Origin: Gemmataceae bacterium
Lineage (GTDB): Bacteria; Planctomycetota; Planctomycetia; Gemmatales; Gemmataceae
Length of the DNA stretch: 39,934 nt
Direction: 5' to 3'
Assembly: GCA_026419115.1 (NCBI GenBank)
Contig: JAOAAA010000020.1
Span: forward strand, 1-39,934
Below the pieces are notes generated by a model that saw only the letters and a program-made list of their open reading frames with translations, did no database searches and was not told the origin of the DNA. The translations under genes were made by a program, and so were the position numbers. Of the stretch, positions 15,599 to 24,797 are shown in pieces. Positions within the stretch are counted from its first letter, which is position 1. Every line of letters starts with the position of its first letter.

Positions 15599-17650
15599 AT
15601 GGCCAATAGAATAGAGAATACCCGAGTTCGAGATCACCAATTCTTCTGGATCGGATTGGTGATTCTGGTTTTAGGGATGATTGGCATTCTAACAATCCGA
15701 TCTCGTTTCGATCCTGCAATACTTGCGGTGTTCTGCGGATTAGGGATAGGGCTGATAGGGGTATTTTGGTATTCCTTTCTAGTAAGTTTTTTGGGACCCG
15801 TTTTTTGGTTCGACCTTATACAAACAGGAAGGAAAACAAAACGAATTTGGTTCAGGATGGGCTATGCCATATTGCTCGTCATTTTTTTTCTTTGGGTTTG
15901 CGCAACCAGTGGTGAATCATTTCGATTTACACCGAATGATATTGCCGATTTGACTCGAAATTTTTTTTCGGTATTTATTTTAACTCAGACCTTAATCATT
16001 TTTTTCGTGACTCCAAGCGCTATTGCGGGGTGTATTAGCGACGAGAAAGAAAGACGAACTTTGGAATTTATTCTCACAACGGATTTGAACAATCGGGAGA
16101 TTTTATTTGGCAAATTTTTGTCTCGTGTTCTTGGAGTGATCTTTTTTGTTTTGGCAGGTCTTCCTATTTTAGCAATGTTACAATTCTTTGGTGGAATCGA
16201 TCCCGATTTAATGATTCTCAGCACTATCGCCACGTTAATTACCATACTTAGTCTGGCTTCGATTGCTGTTGTCTCTTCAGTGTGGTGTCGTCGAAGTCGA
16301 GATGCAATTTTATTGAGTTATCTAATCATCTTATTTTATATTATCGCAAGTTCGATCAGTTATGTAATTGCAGAATCAATGTCTTCTAATATCCCTCAAA
16401 TCACATTTCTAGGCTATACATTATCGCAGAAGGATTTTCTCGAATCGTTTGCATGGGGAAATCCGTTCACAGCTACGACTGATATTTTTTTAGGAAATTC
16501 TAATATAGCTGTAGCCAGTCAAGGGCAAAATCGGCTCAAATTCTATGCGATATTCCATTTATCTTTCATTGTAATCTGCCTGACATTAGCTGTGATATTT
16601 TTAAGAAGAATTGCCCTAGCTCAAGCATTTGGGAATAATAAAATTCAAATCGAATCGAATCTCAAAAAAATTTCAGCTACTCCCGCCAAATTCTTTTCGT
16701 TTCTCAAATCTTATTGGAGGTCAAAACGCCCTATGGTTGGTGAGAACCCTGTACTATGGAAAGAAGTTTTTATAGATACTGGGATTCGATCTGGCTGGGT
16801 CATACAACTCTTCGTTTGGTTGGCAATCATTGGAAGTTTTATCCCATGTATTATGTTGACTAACTTCTATTTGTACCAGATATTGCATCATAATTATTCA
16901 CCATTTAGTTACAATTCATTCTACAATATCACATTTATATTTCAGAAGGATATGAATAACTATTCTCGATTTATGGGAGCTATTGTGGCAACCATGCTTT
17001 TACTAGGAATCTTAGTTCGGGCATCTGGTGTGATTAGTACCGAGAAAGATCGACAAACTTTAGATGTTCTTTTATCAACTCCTCTTTCATCTCATCAGAT
17101 TCTTTGGGGAAAATGGTGGGGCTGTCTGCTCGGAATGCGATGGGGATTTGCTTGGGTCTTCCTGATCTGGTTAATTGGTGTGGCAGCGGGTGGGAGTCAC
17201 CCCTTGGGATTTCTTATCTGCTGTGGAGCATTAATCTGTTTTGCAGGGGTTTTTGCTTGGCTGGGAATTTTTTGTTCTGTATCGTTCCGTAGCTCTCTTT
17301 ATTCAACACTCGTTGCCTTAATGAGTGGAATTTTTTTATTAGGTGGATATTTTATCGTACTGGGATTATGTTGCTTTTTACCATTAGAAACCCAGGGTTC
17401 CTATAAATTGACTGATTTCATTGCCAATGTGGGTACTAGCTTCTCACCACCTGTTGCCCTCGTAACATTAACCATTGAGGAATTATACCCCGAAACAGAG
17501 TTTCATTGGAAAGAATTCATTCGTCTCATTATGATACCCTTTGCCTTCTTATGCTGGTTGGGATTAGGCAAATTTTTCCTCACGCGAGCCAAAACTCGAT
17601 TTCGGAAACTAGCCAATCGATCGCCCCTTAAACAATCCGTATCAGCATGA
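15599..17650 (+). CDS. ABC-2 type transporter permease, apparent internal duplication
   Basis: A 683-residue integral membrane protein with about twelve hydrophobic segments. Two ABC-2 permease signatures are present in order: SDEKERRTLEFILTTDLNNREILFGK in the N-terminal half and STEKDRQTLDVLLSTPLSSHQILWGK in the C-terminal half. The protein is therefore two permease modules joined in one chain, and one copy could act as a full membrane half-pair. No ATPase gene is adjacent, so the ATP-binding partner must be encoded elsewhere. The gene is visibly AT-rich compared with metK or the DUF1592 gene. The ribosome site before the ATG is weak. The substrate is unknown; ABC-2 exporters move drugs, lipids or polysaccharides. 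Confidence 0.87.
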   Translation: MANRIENTRVRDHQFFWIGLVILVLGMIGILTIRSRFDPAILAVFCGLGIGLIGVFWYSFLVSFLGPVFWFDLIQTGRKTKRIWFRMGYAILLVIFFLWVCATSGESFRFTPNDIADLTRNFFSVFILTQTLIIFFVTPSAIAGCISDEKERRTLEFILTTDLNNREILFGKFLSRVLGVIFFVLAGLPILAMLQFFGGIDPDLMILSTIATLITILSLASIAVVSSVWCRRSRDAILLSYLIILFYIIASSISYVIAESMSSNIPQITFLGYTLSQKDFLESFAWGNPFTATTDIFLGNSNIAVASQGQNRLKFYAIFHLSFIVICLTLAVIFLRRIALAQAFGNNKIQIESNLKKISATPAKFFSFLKSYWRSKRPMVGENPVLWKEVFIDTGIRSGWVIQLFVWLAIIGSFIPCIMLTNFYLYQILHHNYSPFSYNSFYNITFIFQKDMNNYSRFMGAIVATMLLLGILVRASGVISTEKDRQTLDVLLSTPLSSHQILWGKWWGCLLGMRWGFAWVFLIWLIGVAAGGSHPLGFLICCGALICFAGVFAWLGIFCSVSFRSSLYSTLVALMSGIFLLGGYFIVLGLCCFLPLETQGSYKLTDFIANVGTSFSPPVALVTLTIEELYPETEFHWKEFIRLIMIPFAFLCWLGLGKFFLTRAKTRFRKLANRSPLKQSVSA

Positions 17651-17723
17651 TTTCTATAAAGCGATCTATTTACAAAACAGATTATTCTTAGTCGATTTCA
17701 ACCCATTTGATTGTTATGATCTA

Positions 17724-17739
17724 TGTAATTTTGATTACA
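17724..17739. terminator. Possible weak terminator hairpin between convergent genes
   Basis: TGTAAT-TTTG-ATTACA is a perfect 6-bp stem with a 4-base loop in the gap between the convergent permease and hydrolase genes. It is followed on the plus strand by CTTATTATT. The stem is AT-rich, so terminator strength would be low. Confidence 0.3.
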
Positions 17740-17801
17740 CTTATTATTGAAATATGAGCCTTTCTCGCTCTGGTATCGAGTGGAATTCCTATGATACTTT
17801 T

Positions 17802-20099
17802 TCACTTCGTTACTTTTCCCAAGTGCTTCTCAATAAATTCAAAAGTACCTTTGCCGTTAATCACATGCCCGCCATCAAAAAATTCAATCTCGGTCCGTTG
17901 GGGTATTTTGAGTTTCGTGTAGAATCGTCGGACTTTGGCATATTCGGAAGCAACCATCTCATCGATTCCTACCCCATCATCGTGGCCGCGCTCAACCATA
18001 AAAGGCCGAGGAGCAATCATATAGGCCATCTCGGCATAATTGAAAGTTTTGCCTAGGTTAAATTCAAACATTTCATATTCACCGGTGAACATATAGCTCA
18101 TCGGTAATTCAACAGAGACATTTTTGCCGATCCATTCATTGAAATCGCCGGAACAGATTGAAATTTTGTATTTGGGTAGCACTGCAGGTACCCGCATTGC
18201 GGTTTTGCCCCCATAGCTTAACCCATAAAAGCCGATCCTTTCAGCATCGACATTCGGTAATGTGGTTAGCCAATCCAAAATTCGTTCGTGTTGACGAATG
18301 ATGAATGAAAACAGTGATAATTTCAAAGGATTGGCTTGGCGTTGAAGTTGGCGAAACTGGTTCTGGTGGATGTACGGATTTTGAGGCGCAAAAACAATGT
18401 ATCCTCGATCCGCGAGTTGCGCCCCGAAGGAGTTGTAGTAACGTGTTTTTTCTTTAGGATTACAAACATCGGTCGGACGACCTTCTAATCCATGTTGACA
18501 AACCACCACAGGACGTTTCTCGTTTTTTTGTAGATTCTTCGGTAAACACAAAATTCCGTAGCAAAAAACCGAATCGTATAAATCTAAGGTCACTTCATAA
18601 CCAGTCCATTTATCCGTCTCGTAAATGAGCCGAGTTTTGGGATTCAGCGGAGAATTGGATTCCGGAAGTTTACCGATGATTTCTTGCCAGAAATAATCGC
18701 GCATCGTTTGACAAGATGGATCGAATTTTTCCGGTGAAGATTTATCGACTTTGGTCCAAAATTGTTCGCGAATTCGATCGCTGATTTGCCACGTTTTTTG
18801 AACCTGTTGCACCATTCCTTCAAATTGTCGTTTATGAATGTGCGGTGTTCGTATTTGAAGTATTTCGATCGTTTTTTCATCCAGTATTGGCTTGTTATTA
18901 TTCATTATTGAAACATTTTCAGGGAGATCGGGGAAGAATTTTCGGATGGCTTTCCAACGTTCAATAGCACGAACTTTAGGGTCATTCTCATCAATCAAAT
19001 GCAGGGGGGGGGGATTTTTTTCGTTGTTGTTCGATTCTTTTTGGAGAATGTTGAAATCGGTTAATATGTCGTCTTTTGTAAGAGGTTGGATCGCGCCAGG
19101 TGCAGCGCCGCGTCGCCCTTCTCTGTTTCGTGGCCCCTCATAAACAATGCCATCCTGTGTGCAAACGATATAGCCTCGTGGCAGAATCAATCGGCCTAAG
19201 CCCACCCTTCCAAAATGCAAAATATTCCCCCACATGTTTCGATCAATTGGTTGCTTGTGCAAATCTTCGCCCCAGCCGAACCAACCGCAGGAAACCGTTG
19301 CAGCCACTGGGGATTTCTCGGGGTCTTCCAAAGCAGAGGCAATTGTGGCGGTGATGGCCCCTTCGCCGATTCCGATCAGAAGAATAGGACTGTTGCTGAA
19401 GCGGCTCATCCATCCCAGCACCGAGCGAATTTTGGAAACTTCCATACCCGTCGGGTGCATCCCCATTTCGTAGGCCATTCGGTAAACAAATTCCCGATGT
19501 GATTGATTGGTGAATCGTTTGATTGAATCGTTTTTGGACCATGTGTCGTCACGATCCAACACAAACGGAACGAAAATCCGTTCGACATATGGGGCTAATT
19601 GTCGCGCTAGTTGAAGGTCGTCCGGTACCCCCCGTTCGACGCCAAAAAGCATCGCAGGGGTTTGCCCCGCATCGGGTACAATAATCACTTGTAATTTCAC
19701 ACCTTCGGGATTTTCGTGTAGGACTCCTTCGCATTCCAGATGCTCCCACACCTGCCAGCGAAGCAACCGAGTTTGCGACTTTCCTTTCTGAAGCATTTCG
19801 GGCAGATCGTGAAGTAGCTCGCGTTTTTCCGGTATCAAATAAGAGACACCCCCAATTGTAGCGGTTAGTTTCTCGACTTGGTTTTTGCGCCATAGGCGAC
19901 GTTCATTCTGATCCTTCGGCGGGTCTTGGTTCCTGACCTGCGTCACGGCATCGTTTGTTTTTTGAGTGAGATATTGATTGATGCCCTGCACCATTTTCAG
20001 GGATAAATCTCCTTTTTCCTCAAGAGGTTTAGTGTCGGGCAATGCCTGTGCCCAAAGGAGTGGAGAACCCAACAACAGAAAGAAAAGTGTCTCACGCAT
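17802..20099 (-). CDS. Exported protein with two alpha/beta-hydrolase domains (acetyl-esterase-like)
   Basis: A 765-residue protein. The ATG at 20099 is used rather than a GTG at 20111 because GAGG lies eight bases before it; a signal peptide follows (1-18, ending LLWAQA). The C-terminal domain is a normal hydrolase: HGLEG oxyanion-type loop, nucleophile elbow GLSYGG with Ser628, a HDDG acid region and a GGHVING histidine near 750. The N-terminal domain also looks hydrolase-like, but its elbow reads GIGEGA, with Glu in place of the nucleophile, so it is probably inactive. The family resembles planctomycete acetylxylan-esterase/dienelactone-hydrolase-like proteins. A C10 tract (19004-19013 on the plus strand as G10) encodes a Pro-Pro-Pro linker. 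Substrate unknown. Confidence 0.8.
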   Translation of the reverse strand: MRETLFFLLLGSPLLWAQALPDTKPLEEKGDLSLKMVQGINQYLTQKTNDAVTQVRNQDPPKDQNERRLWRKNQVEKLTATIGGVSYLIPEKRELLHDLPEMLQKGKSQTRLLRWQVWEHLECEGVLHENPEGVKLQVIIVPDAGQTPAMLFGVERGVPDDLQLARQLAPYVERIFVPFVLDRDDTWSKNDSIKRFTNQSHREFVYRMAYEMGMHPTGMEVSKIRSVLGWMSRFSNSPILLIGIGEGAITATIASALEDPEKSPVAATVSCGWFGWGEDLHKQPIDRNMWGNILHFGRVGLGRLILPRGYIVCTQDGIVYEGPRNREGRRGAAPGAIQPLTKDDILTDFNILQKESNNNEKNPPPLHLIDENDPKVRAIERWKAIRKFFPDLPENVSIMNNNKPILDEKTIEILQIRTPHIHKRQFEGMVQQVQKTWQISDRIREQFWTKVDKSSPEKFDPSCQTMRDYFWQEIIGKLPESNSPLNPKTRLIYETDKWTGYEVTLDLYDSVFCYGILCLPKNLQKNEKRPVVVCQHGLEGRPTDVCNPKEKTRYYNSFGAQLADRGYIVFAPQNPYIHQNQFRQLQRQANPLKLSLFSFIIRQHERILDWLTTLPNVDAERIGFYGLSYGGKTAMRVPAVLPKYKISICSGDFNEWIGKNVSVELPMSYMFTGEYEMFEFNLGKTFNYAEMAYMIAPRPFMVERGHDDGVGIDEMVASEYAKVRRFYTKLKIPQRTEIEFFDGGHVINGKGTFEFIEKHLGKVTK

Positions 20100-20424
20100 G
20101 TGATACCTCACATTGATAAGAGGGAGAGATTGAAATGATATGGAGTTTGAACAATGAAATGTCGGGGATTTGAAATTGTTTTAATAGTGGCATGACGGAG
20201 TGATTTACCCAGTTGATTCATTGGCACATTAAGACCATAAAAGTCAAATCGATATTTGACGAAGTCGATTGAGTGATTTACCCAGTTGATTCATCAGCAG
20301 ATGTTGGTAGGTTTCGTGGTTTCATCCCGTAACTTGCAGAGGGCACTCTCTTTTTTTAGAGACAGCGATTCCCTAAAGTAATTGGGGCACATTTATTGCG
20401 AACAACTCATAAGGAGTTCCGACG
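20100..20424. other. Intergenic region between divergent hydrolase and YdjY genes
   Basis: Apart from the 24-bp direct repeat pair and the hairpin between them (separate entries), I see a T-rich hairpin (TCTCT-TTTTTT-AGAGA, 20347-20362) and the AAGGAG ribosome site of the YdjY gene. No gene or known RNA family is recognisable. Confidence 0.45.
20198..20294. repeat. Pair of exact 24-bp direct repeats flanking a hairpin
   Basis: GAGTGATTTACCCAGT... (24 bases, ending GATTCAT) is present at 20198-20221 and again, identically, at 20271-20294, offset by 73 bases. Between them lies GTCAAAT-CGAT-ATTTGAC (20243-20260), a perfect 7-bp stem with a 4-base loop. The arrangement resembles the 71-base-offset repeat pair upstream of metK, though the sequences differ. 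Confidence 0.9.
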
Positions 20425-21084
20425 ATGACTGGATTTGTGTTAGGGCTTGTTCTGGTGAGTCTCGGCTCGACCATGGCGCCTCAAGAATCAAGTGGAATCA
20501 AGATCGACAAGGACAGAAATGCGGTGATCATCGATGCCAAAGTAGCCCCTCGAAAAGTCCTCAAAGACGAAATTTATCCGATTGAAGTGATTGCGTGCTG
20601 GCCACACCCGAAAGGGAAAAAGGCCCATGAAACGGTGGTCAGCATCGATGTGAAACCCAGCGATGTTCATAAAGCGTTAGAATCGCTTGGGGGCAAAGCG
20701 GGTAAACCTGCTCGTGGGGAAATGGGACCGGCCAGAGGTCAGGAAGTCAAAATTTTTCTTGAAATTCCAGACGGAAGCGGCTCGAAGAAAATCTCGATTC
20801 AACGCTTTTTGCTCGATCCCAAAACCAAAGAACCATTCCCCCGTGATACAACGTTTTTGTTCACCGGTTCAGCGAAGACGAAAGTGGACCCCACCAAACC
20901 TGAAGAGACCTACGGAGCTGACGTCACGGGAACTCTGATTGCCATCTTCCCCGTCACCGATGAAACCGTCATTCAAAGCTCTCTGACCATGAAGGATGAA
21001 AAGAACCTGAAACTCGAAGTCAACAAGGATTTGTTGCCGAAAGAAGGAACCGCTGTGAAACTAATTTTGGAACTCGTGAAGTAA
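20425..21084 (+). CDS. YdjY-domain exported protein
   Basis: A 219-residue protein with a short signal peptide (about 1-18). The central segment reads IEVIACWPHPKGKKAHETVVSIDVKPSDVHKALESLGGKAGKPA in parts matching the YdjY domain found widely in planctomycetes: a HExxV-like start, then a helix, then GxKxGxP. The function of the family is unknown. The start is supported by AAGGAG ten bases upstream of the ATG. Its stop codon is only two bases from the stop of the oppositely oriented nuoL gene, so no terminator fits between them. Confidence 0.78.
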   Translation: MTGFVLGLVLVSLGSTMAPQESSGIKIDKDRNAVIIDAKVAPRKVLKDEIYPIEVIACWPHPKGKKAHETVVSIDVKPSDVHKALESLGGKAGKPARGEMGPARGQEVKIFLEIPDGSGSKKISIQRFLLDPKTKEPFPRDTTFLFTGSAKTKVDPTKPEETYGADVTGTLIAIFPVTDETVIQSSLTMKDEKNLKLEVNKDLLPKEGTAVKLILELVK

Positions 21085-21086
21085 CC

Positions 21087-23201
21087 TCATCGATCTTGCG
21101 AAGGCAGCGAACTCAATAAGTAAATGATTCCCACCAGCCCTGTAATCGTGAGCATCAGGATCGTCACATAATTCCGAAGAATACCGGACTGGAAGGGACG
21201 TAATCGCTCGCTGAGAGTCAAGGTCCCTTGTCCGATGGCATTAAGGGTTCCATCCAAGCTGGTCATATTCACTTGATTATCTTCGGCTTCCGAGGTGGGG
21301 CGTTTATCAAATCGTCCCGTAATGGCTCCTGTCAATTGAGTTGTGCGAACAAACAGCGCAGAATAAATCTCATCGAAGTACCATTTTTTGGTAAGTAGGG
21401 CATGCAGAAAGGCAGCACGGTTTTTAAGAGTTTCGGCAGAAATTTTCCGCCACAGGTAAATCACACAGGAAAGGAGTAAGCCGAGTAAAGCAACGCCAAG
21501 GCCCAGCCAACCGGCTAAATGATCAATCTTGACCATTTCTTTGGCGTTGCTCGGTTCGATGCGTTCGAGAGTATGACTCACAAGACTGGCTTCGGGATTC
21601 CAGATAGGCCAACCCCAACCGATCCCCACGCTGAATACGGCTAACACAATCAGAGGAAGGGTCATCGTTCGAGGCGATTCGTGAGCGTGAGCAGCCACTT
21701 CGGAACGAGCTTCACCCGTAAAGGTCAATAACCAAAGACGCATCATGTAGAAAGCAGTTAAACCCGCCCCAAACAAGGGAACCACAAAGAGGAAGATATG
21801 CCCCGAAGATAGGCCAAAGCCCATCGCGGCGGCAAGGATTTGATCTTTGGAATACCAGCCACTCAAGAACGGTAAGCCGGATATTGCCAATACCCCGATC
21901 AACATGGTATAGGCCGTCAGGGGCATTTTTTTCCGCAACCCGCCCATTTGTCGAATATCTTGCTCATGATGGCAACCGTGAATCACACTCCCCGAACACA
22001 AAAACAATAATGCTTTGAAGAACGCATGAGTGATGAGGTGAAAAAGCCCTGCGGTCCAAGCCCCCACACCCAAGGCGAGCATCATGTACCCTAACTGCGA
22101 GACGGTGGAATAGGCCAAAATGCGTTTGATGTCGGTCATGACGACCGCAATCGTAGCTGCGAGCAGAAGAGTAATCATCCCCGTGGCAGCAATCACAAAA
22201 AGAACATCGGCCGTGAAGAGCCAATAGACACGACCGACAAGGTAAACCCCTGCAGCCACCATTGTGGCAGCATGAATCAAAGCCGAAACGGGGGTCGGCC
22301 CTTCCATGGCATCGGGCAACCAAGTGTGCAAAGGAAACTGGGCCGATTTACCCACACAACCGAGAAAAATCCCGAGTCCTGCAAGGGTCAACAGCGGTTC
22401 AGAAAGCCCACCAAGCGGTAGCTTTTGCCTTAATTCTTCGCAATTCAAGGTGCCAAACGTGGTCCAAAGAATCGCTAGACCAATCAGAAACCCAGCATCC
22501 CCCACGCGATTCATAATGAATGCTTTGTTTGCGGCCAAACCCGCTTTGGGTCGTTCATGATAAAAGCTAATCAGCAGGAACGAGCACAAGCCCACTAGTT
22601 CCCACGATACAAAAATCTGGAACAGATTATCTGCGATCAGCAAATTCAGCATTGAGAAGCAAAACACCAGCAAGAATAGGAAGAAGCGTCCATAGCGTCC
22701 GGATCGGGTATAGTGAATTTCATGATCGGTGTGGAGCTTCTCGGTTTCATCCTGCATGTAACCCAGCGAAAACAAGAAGATCATCGAAGAAATCACGCAG
22801 ACCATCGCAAACAACAGCACGCTCAATTCATCCATGCGATAGCCTAACTCAAGGGTGAGATCATGTCCCTCAGGCAAGGATAGTTTGATCCACGTCACAC
22901 TTTCGGCCCAAGCAGACGTTTTTTCTGCTTGACCGGTTGAGTCAAAGAATTGAATCAGCCCAAGAATAGACAGAATCGCAGAGGCAAAAATCGTTGCCGT
23001 GGCGATATACGCACCCACTCGCAGAGGGGTATCCCCGCCGAGGTACCCATAAAGGAAAGCACAAGCACGCGATTTGAGTCGATAGGGTTTAACGGCACTG
23101 CGGATTGTGCCTACTACTGCCATCAATAAAGCCACTACCAACGGCAAGAGCGTTGCCACCACAAAAATTCGTCCCGGAACCGCAAGTAACCACGAAACCA
23201 T
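21087..23201 (-). CDS. nuoL: NADH-quinone oxidoreductase subunit L (NuoL-type antiporter subunit)
   Basis: A 704-residue membrane protein with about sixteen hydrophobic segments, of the proton-pumping antiporter-like subunits of complex I. The signature GCVGKSAQFPLHTWLPDAM is at 281-299, followed by EGPTPVSALIHAATMVAAG with the conserved lysine/histidine channel residues. The N-terminal LSxxxFFxxG-type and FSLGYMQ segments also fit. It is about 90 residues longer than E. coli NuoL; the extra length lies in the loop and helix before the last membrane segment (about 600-680). No other nuo gene is in the window, so this copy stands alone. GAGG lies before the ATG. The alternative, a DabB subunit of a bicarbonate transporter, is disfavoured because no DUF2309 gene is adjacent. 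Confidence 0.9.
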   Translation of the reverse strand: MVSWLLAVPGRIFVVATLLPLVVALLMAVVGTIRSAVKPYRLKSRACAFLYGYLGGDTPLRVGAYIATATIFASAILSILGLIQFFDSTGQAEKTSAWAESVTWIKLSLPEGHDLTLELGYRMDELSVLLFAMVCVISSMIFLFSLGYMQDETEKLHTDHEIHYTRSGRYGRFFLFLLVFCFSMLNLLIADNLFQIFVSWELVGLCSFLLISFYHERPKAGLAANKAFIMNRVGDAGFLIGLAILWTTFGTLNCEELRQKLPLGGLSEPLLTLAGLGIFLGCVGKSAQFPLHTWLPDAMEGPTPVSALIHAATMVAAGVYLVGRVYWLFTADVLFVIAATGMITLLLAATIAVVMTDIKRILAYSTVSQLGYMMLALGVGAWTAGLFHLITHAFFKALLFLCSGSVIHGCHHEQDIRQMGGLRKKMPLTAYTMLIGVLAISGLPFLSGWYSKDQILAAAMGFGLSSGHIFLFVVPLFGAGLTAFYMMRLWLLTFTGEARSEVAAHAHESPRTMTLPLIVLAVFSVGIGWGWPIWNPEASLVSHTLERIEPSNAKEMVKIDHLAGWLGLGVALLGLLLSCVIYLWRKISAETLKNRAAFLHALLTKKWYFDEIYSALFVRTTQLTGAITGRFDKRPTSEAEDNQVNMTSLDGTLNAIGQGTLTLSERLRPFQSGILRNYVTILMLTITGLVGIIYLLSSLPSQDR

Positions 23202-23348
23202 AACATGCCTCGAAAGTGACTGTTGAGAAGTGTAGTAACTTCACTGCAAAAAGCGAAGAAAAGCCTCCGAACTCCAGAGAAAAACCTAACCCGATGAGAT
23301 CGAGTAACGAAGTGAACACTCAAGAAGGGATTTAGAAATTCAAGGCTC

Positions 23349-24758
23349 TTATTTTACTTTTTCGAGGAGTTCGAGGATACCAGCGGTGATCGGTTCCGAG
23401 GCCTTCACTTCGAGATAACTCGAACGGGCACGCCACGTTTCATAGCCTCCAAGGGCATGTTGTGCGGGTGTCGGAAGATAGCCGTTGTAGCCGTTCGCCA
23501 AGGAAATCACAAAGGTTTGTTTCAGGGGCGATTTCTTTTTGATTTCCAACCCAATTTCGGCAAACACCTCACAGGGAATAGCACCAATGGCCACATCCCC
23601 AATCCGAATAGCTTGGAGAATCAATTTCACTTCATCGGGATAATCTTGGAGCAATACGGTTTCTTGGGCATAGACTTTTTCCTTGGTCCCCATTTTGATC
23701 GATTCATCAGCGAGAATTTTCTTGGCCCGCTCGACCTCATCCTTGTTAGGTTTTCGGACCTTCAGTGAAAGTTCCTTTGTCGCCACGGCCAAAGTGATGT
23801 TGTCCTTATGTTCTATCTTGTCGTAAACCTCTTTGACTTTCTTGGCAACGACATCGGCCACAATGCGGATTTGTTCACCAGGGCCTCGCTTCAGGGGTCC
23901 TTTTGCGAAATTGATATTGTTCACATCTCCGCTTGTTCCGTTTGACATGATCCCGACAAACACGGGCGATTTTTGCTCCGGAGCAATCAACTGCGAAAGA
24001 CGATCCGCAAAGGCACCAAAATAATCAGCCGATATATTCGGATTCCCGCCCACATAATGAAGGCCATAATTCGCCAAAATCGCTAGGGGCTTCCCGTCTT
24101 TTGTCTGCACGGAAAGAACCGATATTTGAGGATCGGTCGGGCCGGCCGGTTCCAATAACCCCTTCACTTCGTGACCGGGATTCATTTGAACCTTGTCGGT
24201 AGTATTTCCAAACGGGTCGGCAGGAATCAATCCTACCTCGCGTTTCCAGCGACGATTAAAAACCTGATTTGGCTCATCGATCGTACCGAAGCCGAGTCGA
24301 GCCGGTGTCAGATTTTTTTGTGCTTTCGCAATTCCTTCGGCGATTTTCTCCGTAAGGAACTCGACGTACTCCTTGTTGGCAGCGGACCCAAAGGCACCCG
24401 TTACCGAAGGGGCGCTGTGAGTATGCGTTGCAGAAATCAGGATATTCTTCGGGTCGATTCCGGTGGTTTTTTGGGCACGTTTTTTGGCATCGTCCATCAA
24501 TTCCCGAGGAATCAGGCAGTTATCGACCACGACCAAGGCCACTTGCATTTTGCCATCATCCAGAACGAGGCATCGGGCATGAAGGGGATCATCCACCGCT
24601 TTAATCTGGCGATCGACAAAGCCCCCGTTCACCGAAATGGGAAAGGATTTGGGGGTCACATCTTGGGCATAGGCTCCCGCCCGCAGGACGGATTTTTCCT
24701 GAGCCATCAGATTGAATGCCAAGCCTACGACACTACAAAAAGTTATCAACCAGCGCAT
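23349..24758 (-). CDS. Neutral/alkaline ceramidase-like hydrolase
   Basis: A 469-residue exported protein with a signal peptide at 1-19 (ending NLMAQ). The zinc-site motif ATHTHSAP is at 110-117, HYVGG after NYGLHY supplies a further histidine, and NGTSGDVNN matches the family's active-site serine loop. The C-terminal NGYNGYLPT segment also fits. These are hallmarks of the neutral/non-lysosomal ceramidase N-terminal domain, very common in planctomycetes, where the true substrate (ceramide or another amide/ester) is usually unproven. The C-terminal Ig-like domain of full ceramidases appears to be missing or reduced. GAGGTGAT before the ATG is a good ribosome site. It lies 39 bases after leuD on the same strand. 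Confidence 0.87.
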   Translation of the reverse strand: MRWLITFCSVVGLAFNLMAQEKSVLRAGAYAQDVTPKSFPISVNGGFVDRQIKAVDDPLHARCLVLDDGKMQVALVVVDNCLIPRELMDDAKKRAQKTTGIDPKNILISATHTHSAPSVTGAFGSAANKEYVEFLTEKIAEGIAKAQKNLTPARLGFGTIDEPNQVFNRRWKREVGLIPADPFGNTTDKVQMNPGHEVKGLLEPAGPTDPQISVLSVQTKDGKPLAILANYGLHYVGGNPNISADYFGAFADRLSQLIAPEQKSPVFVGIMSNGTSGDVNNINFAKGPLKRGPGEQIRIVADVVAKKVKEVYDKIEHKDNITLAVATKELSLKVRKPNKDEVERAKKILADESIKMGTKEKVYAQETVLLQDYPDEVKLILQAIRIGDVAIGAIPCEVFAEIGLEIKKKSPLKQTFVISLANGYNGYLPTPAQHALGGYETWRARSSYLEVKASEPITAGILELLEKVK

Positions 24759-24797
24759 GGTATCACCTCGGAGAGGAAGAAGCGATTGTTCCTAAAA

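Noticed and set aside
21087-23201. DabB subunit of a DAB inorganic-carbon transporter
   Set aside because: The protein has full NuoL features, including the C-terminal membrane segment, and no DabA (DUF2309) gene is adjacent.
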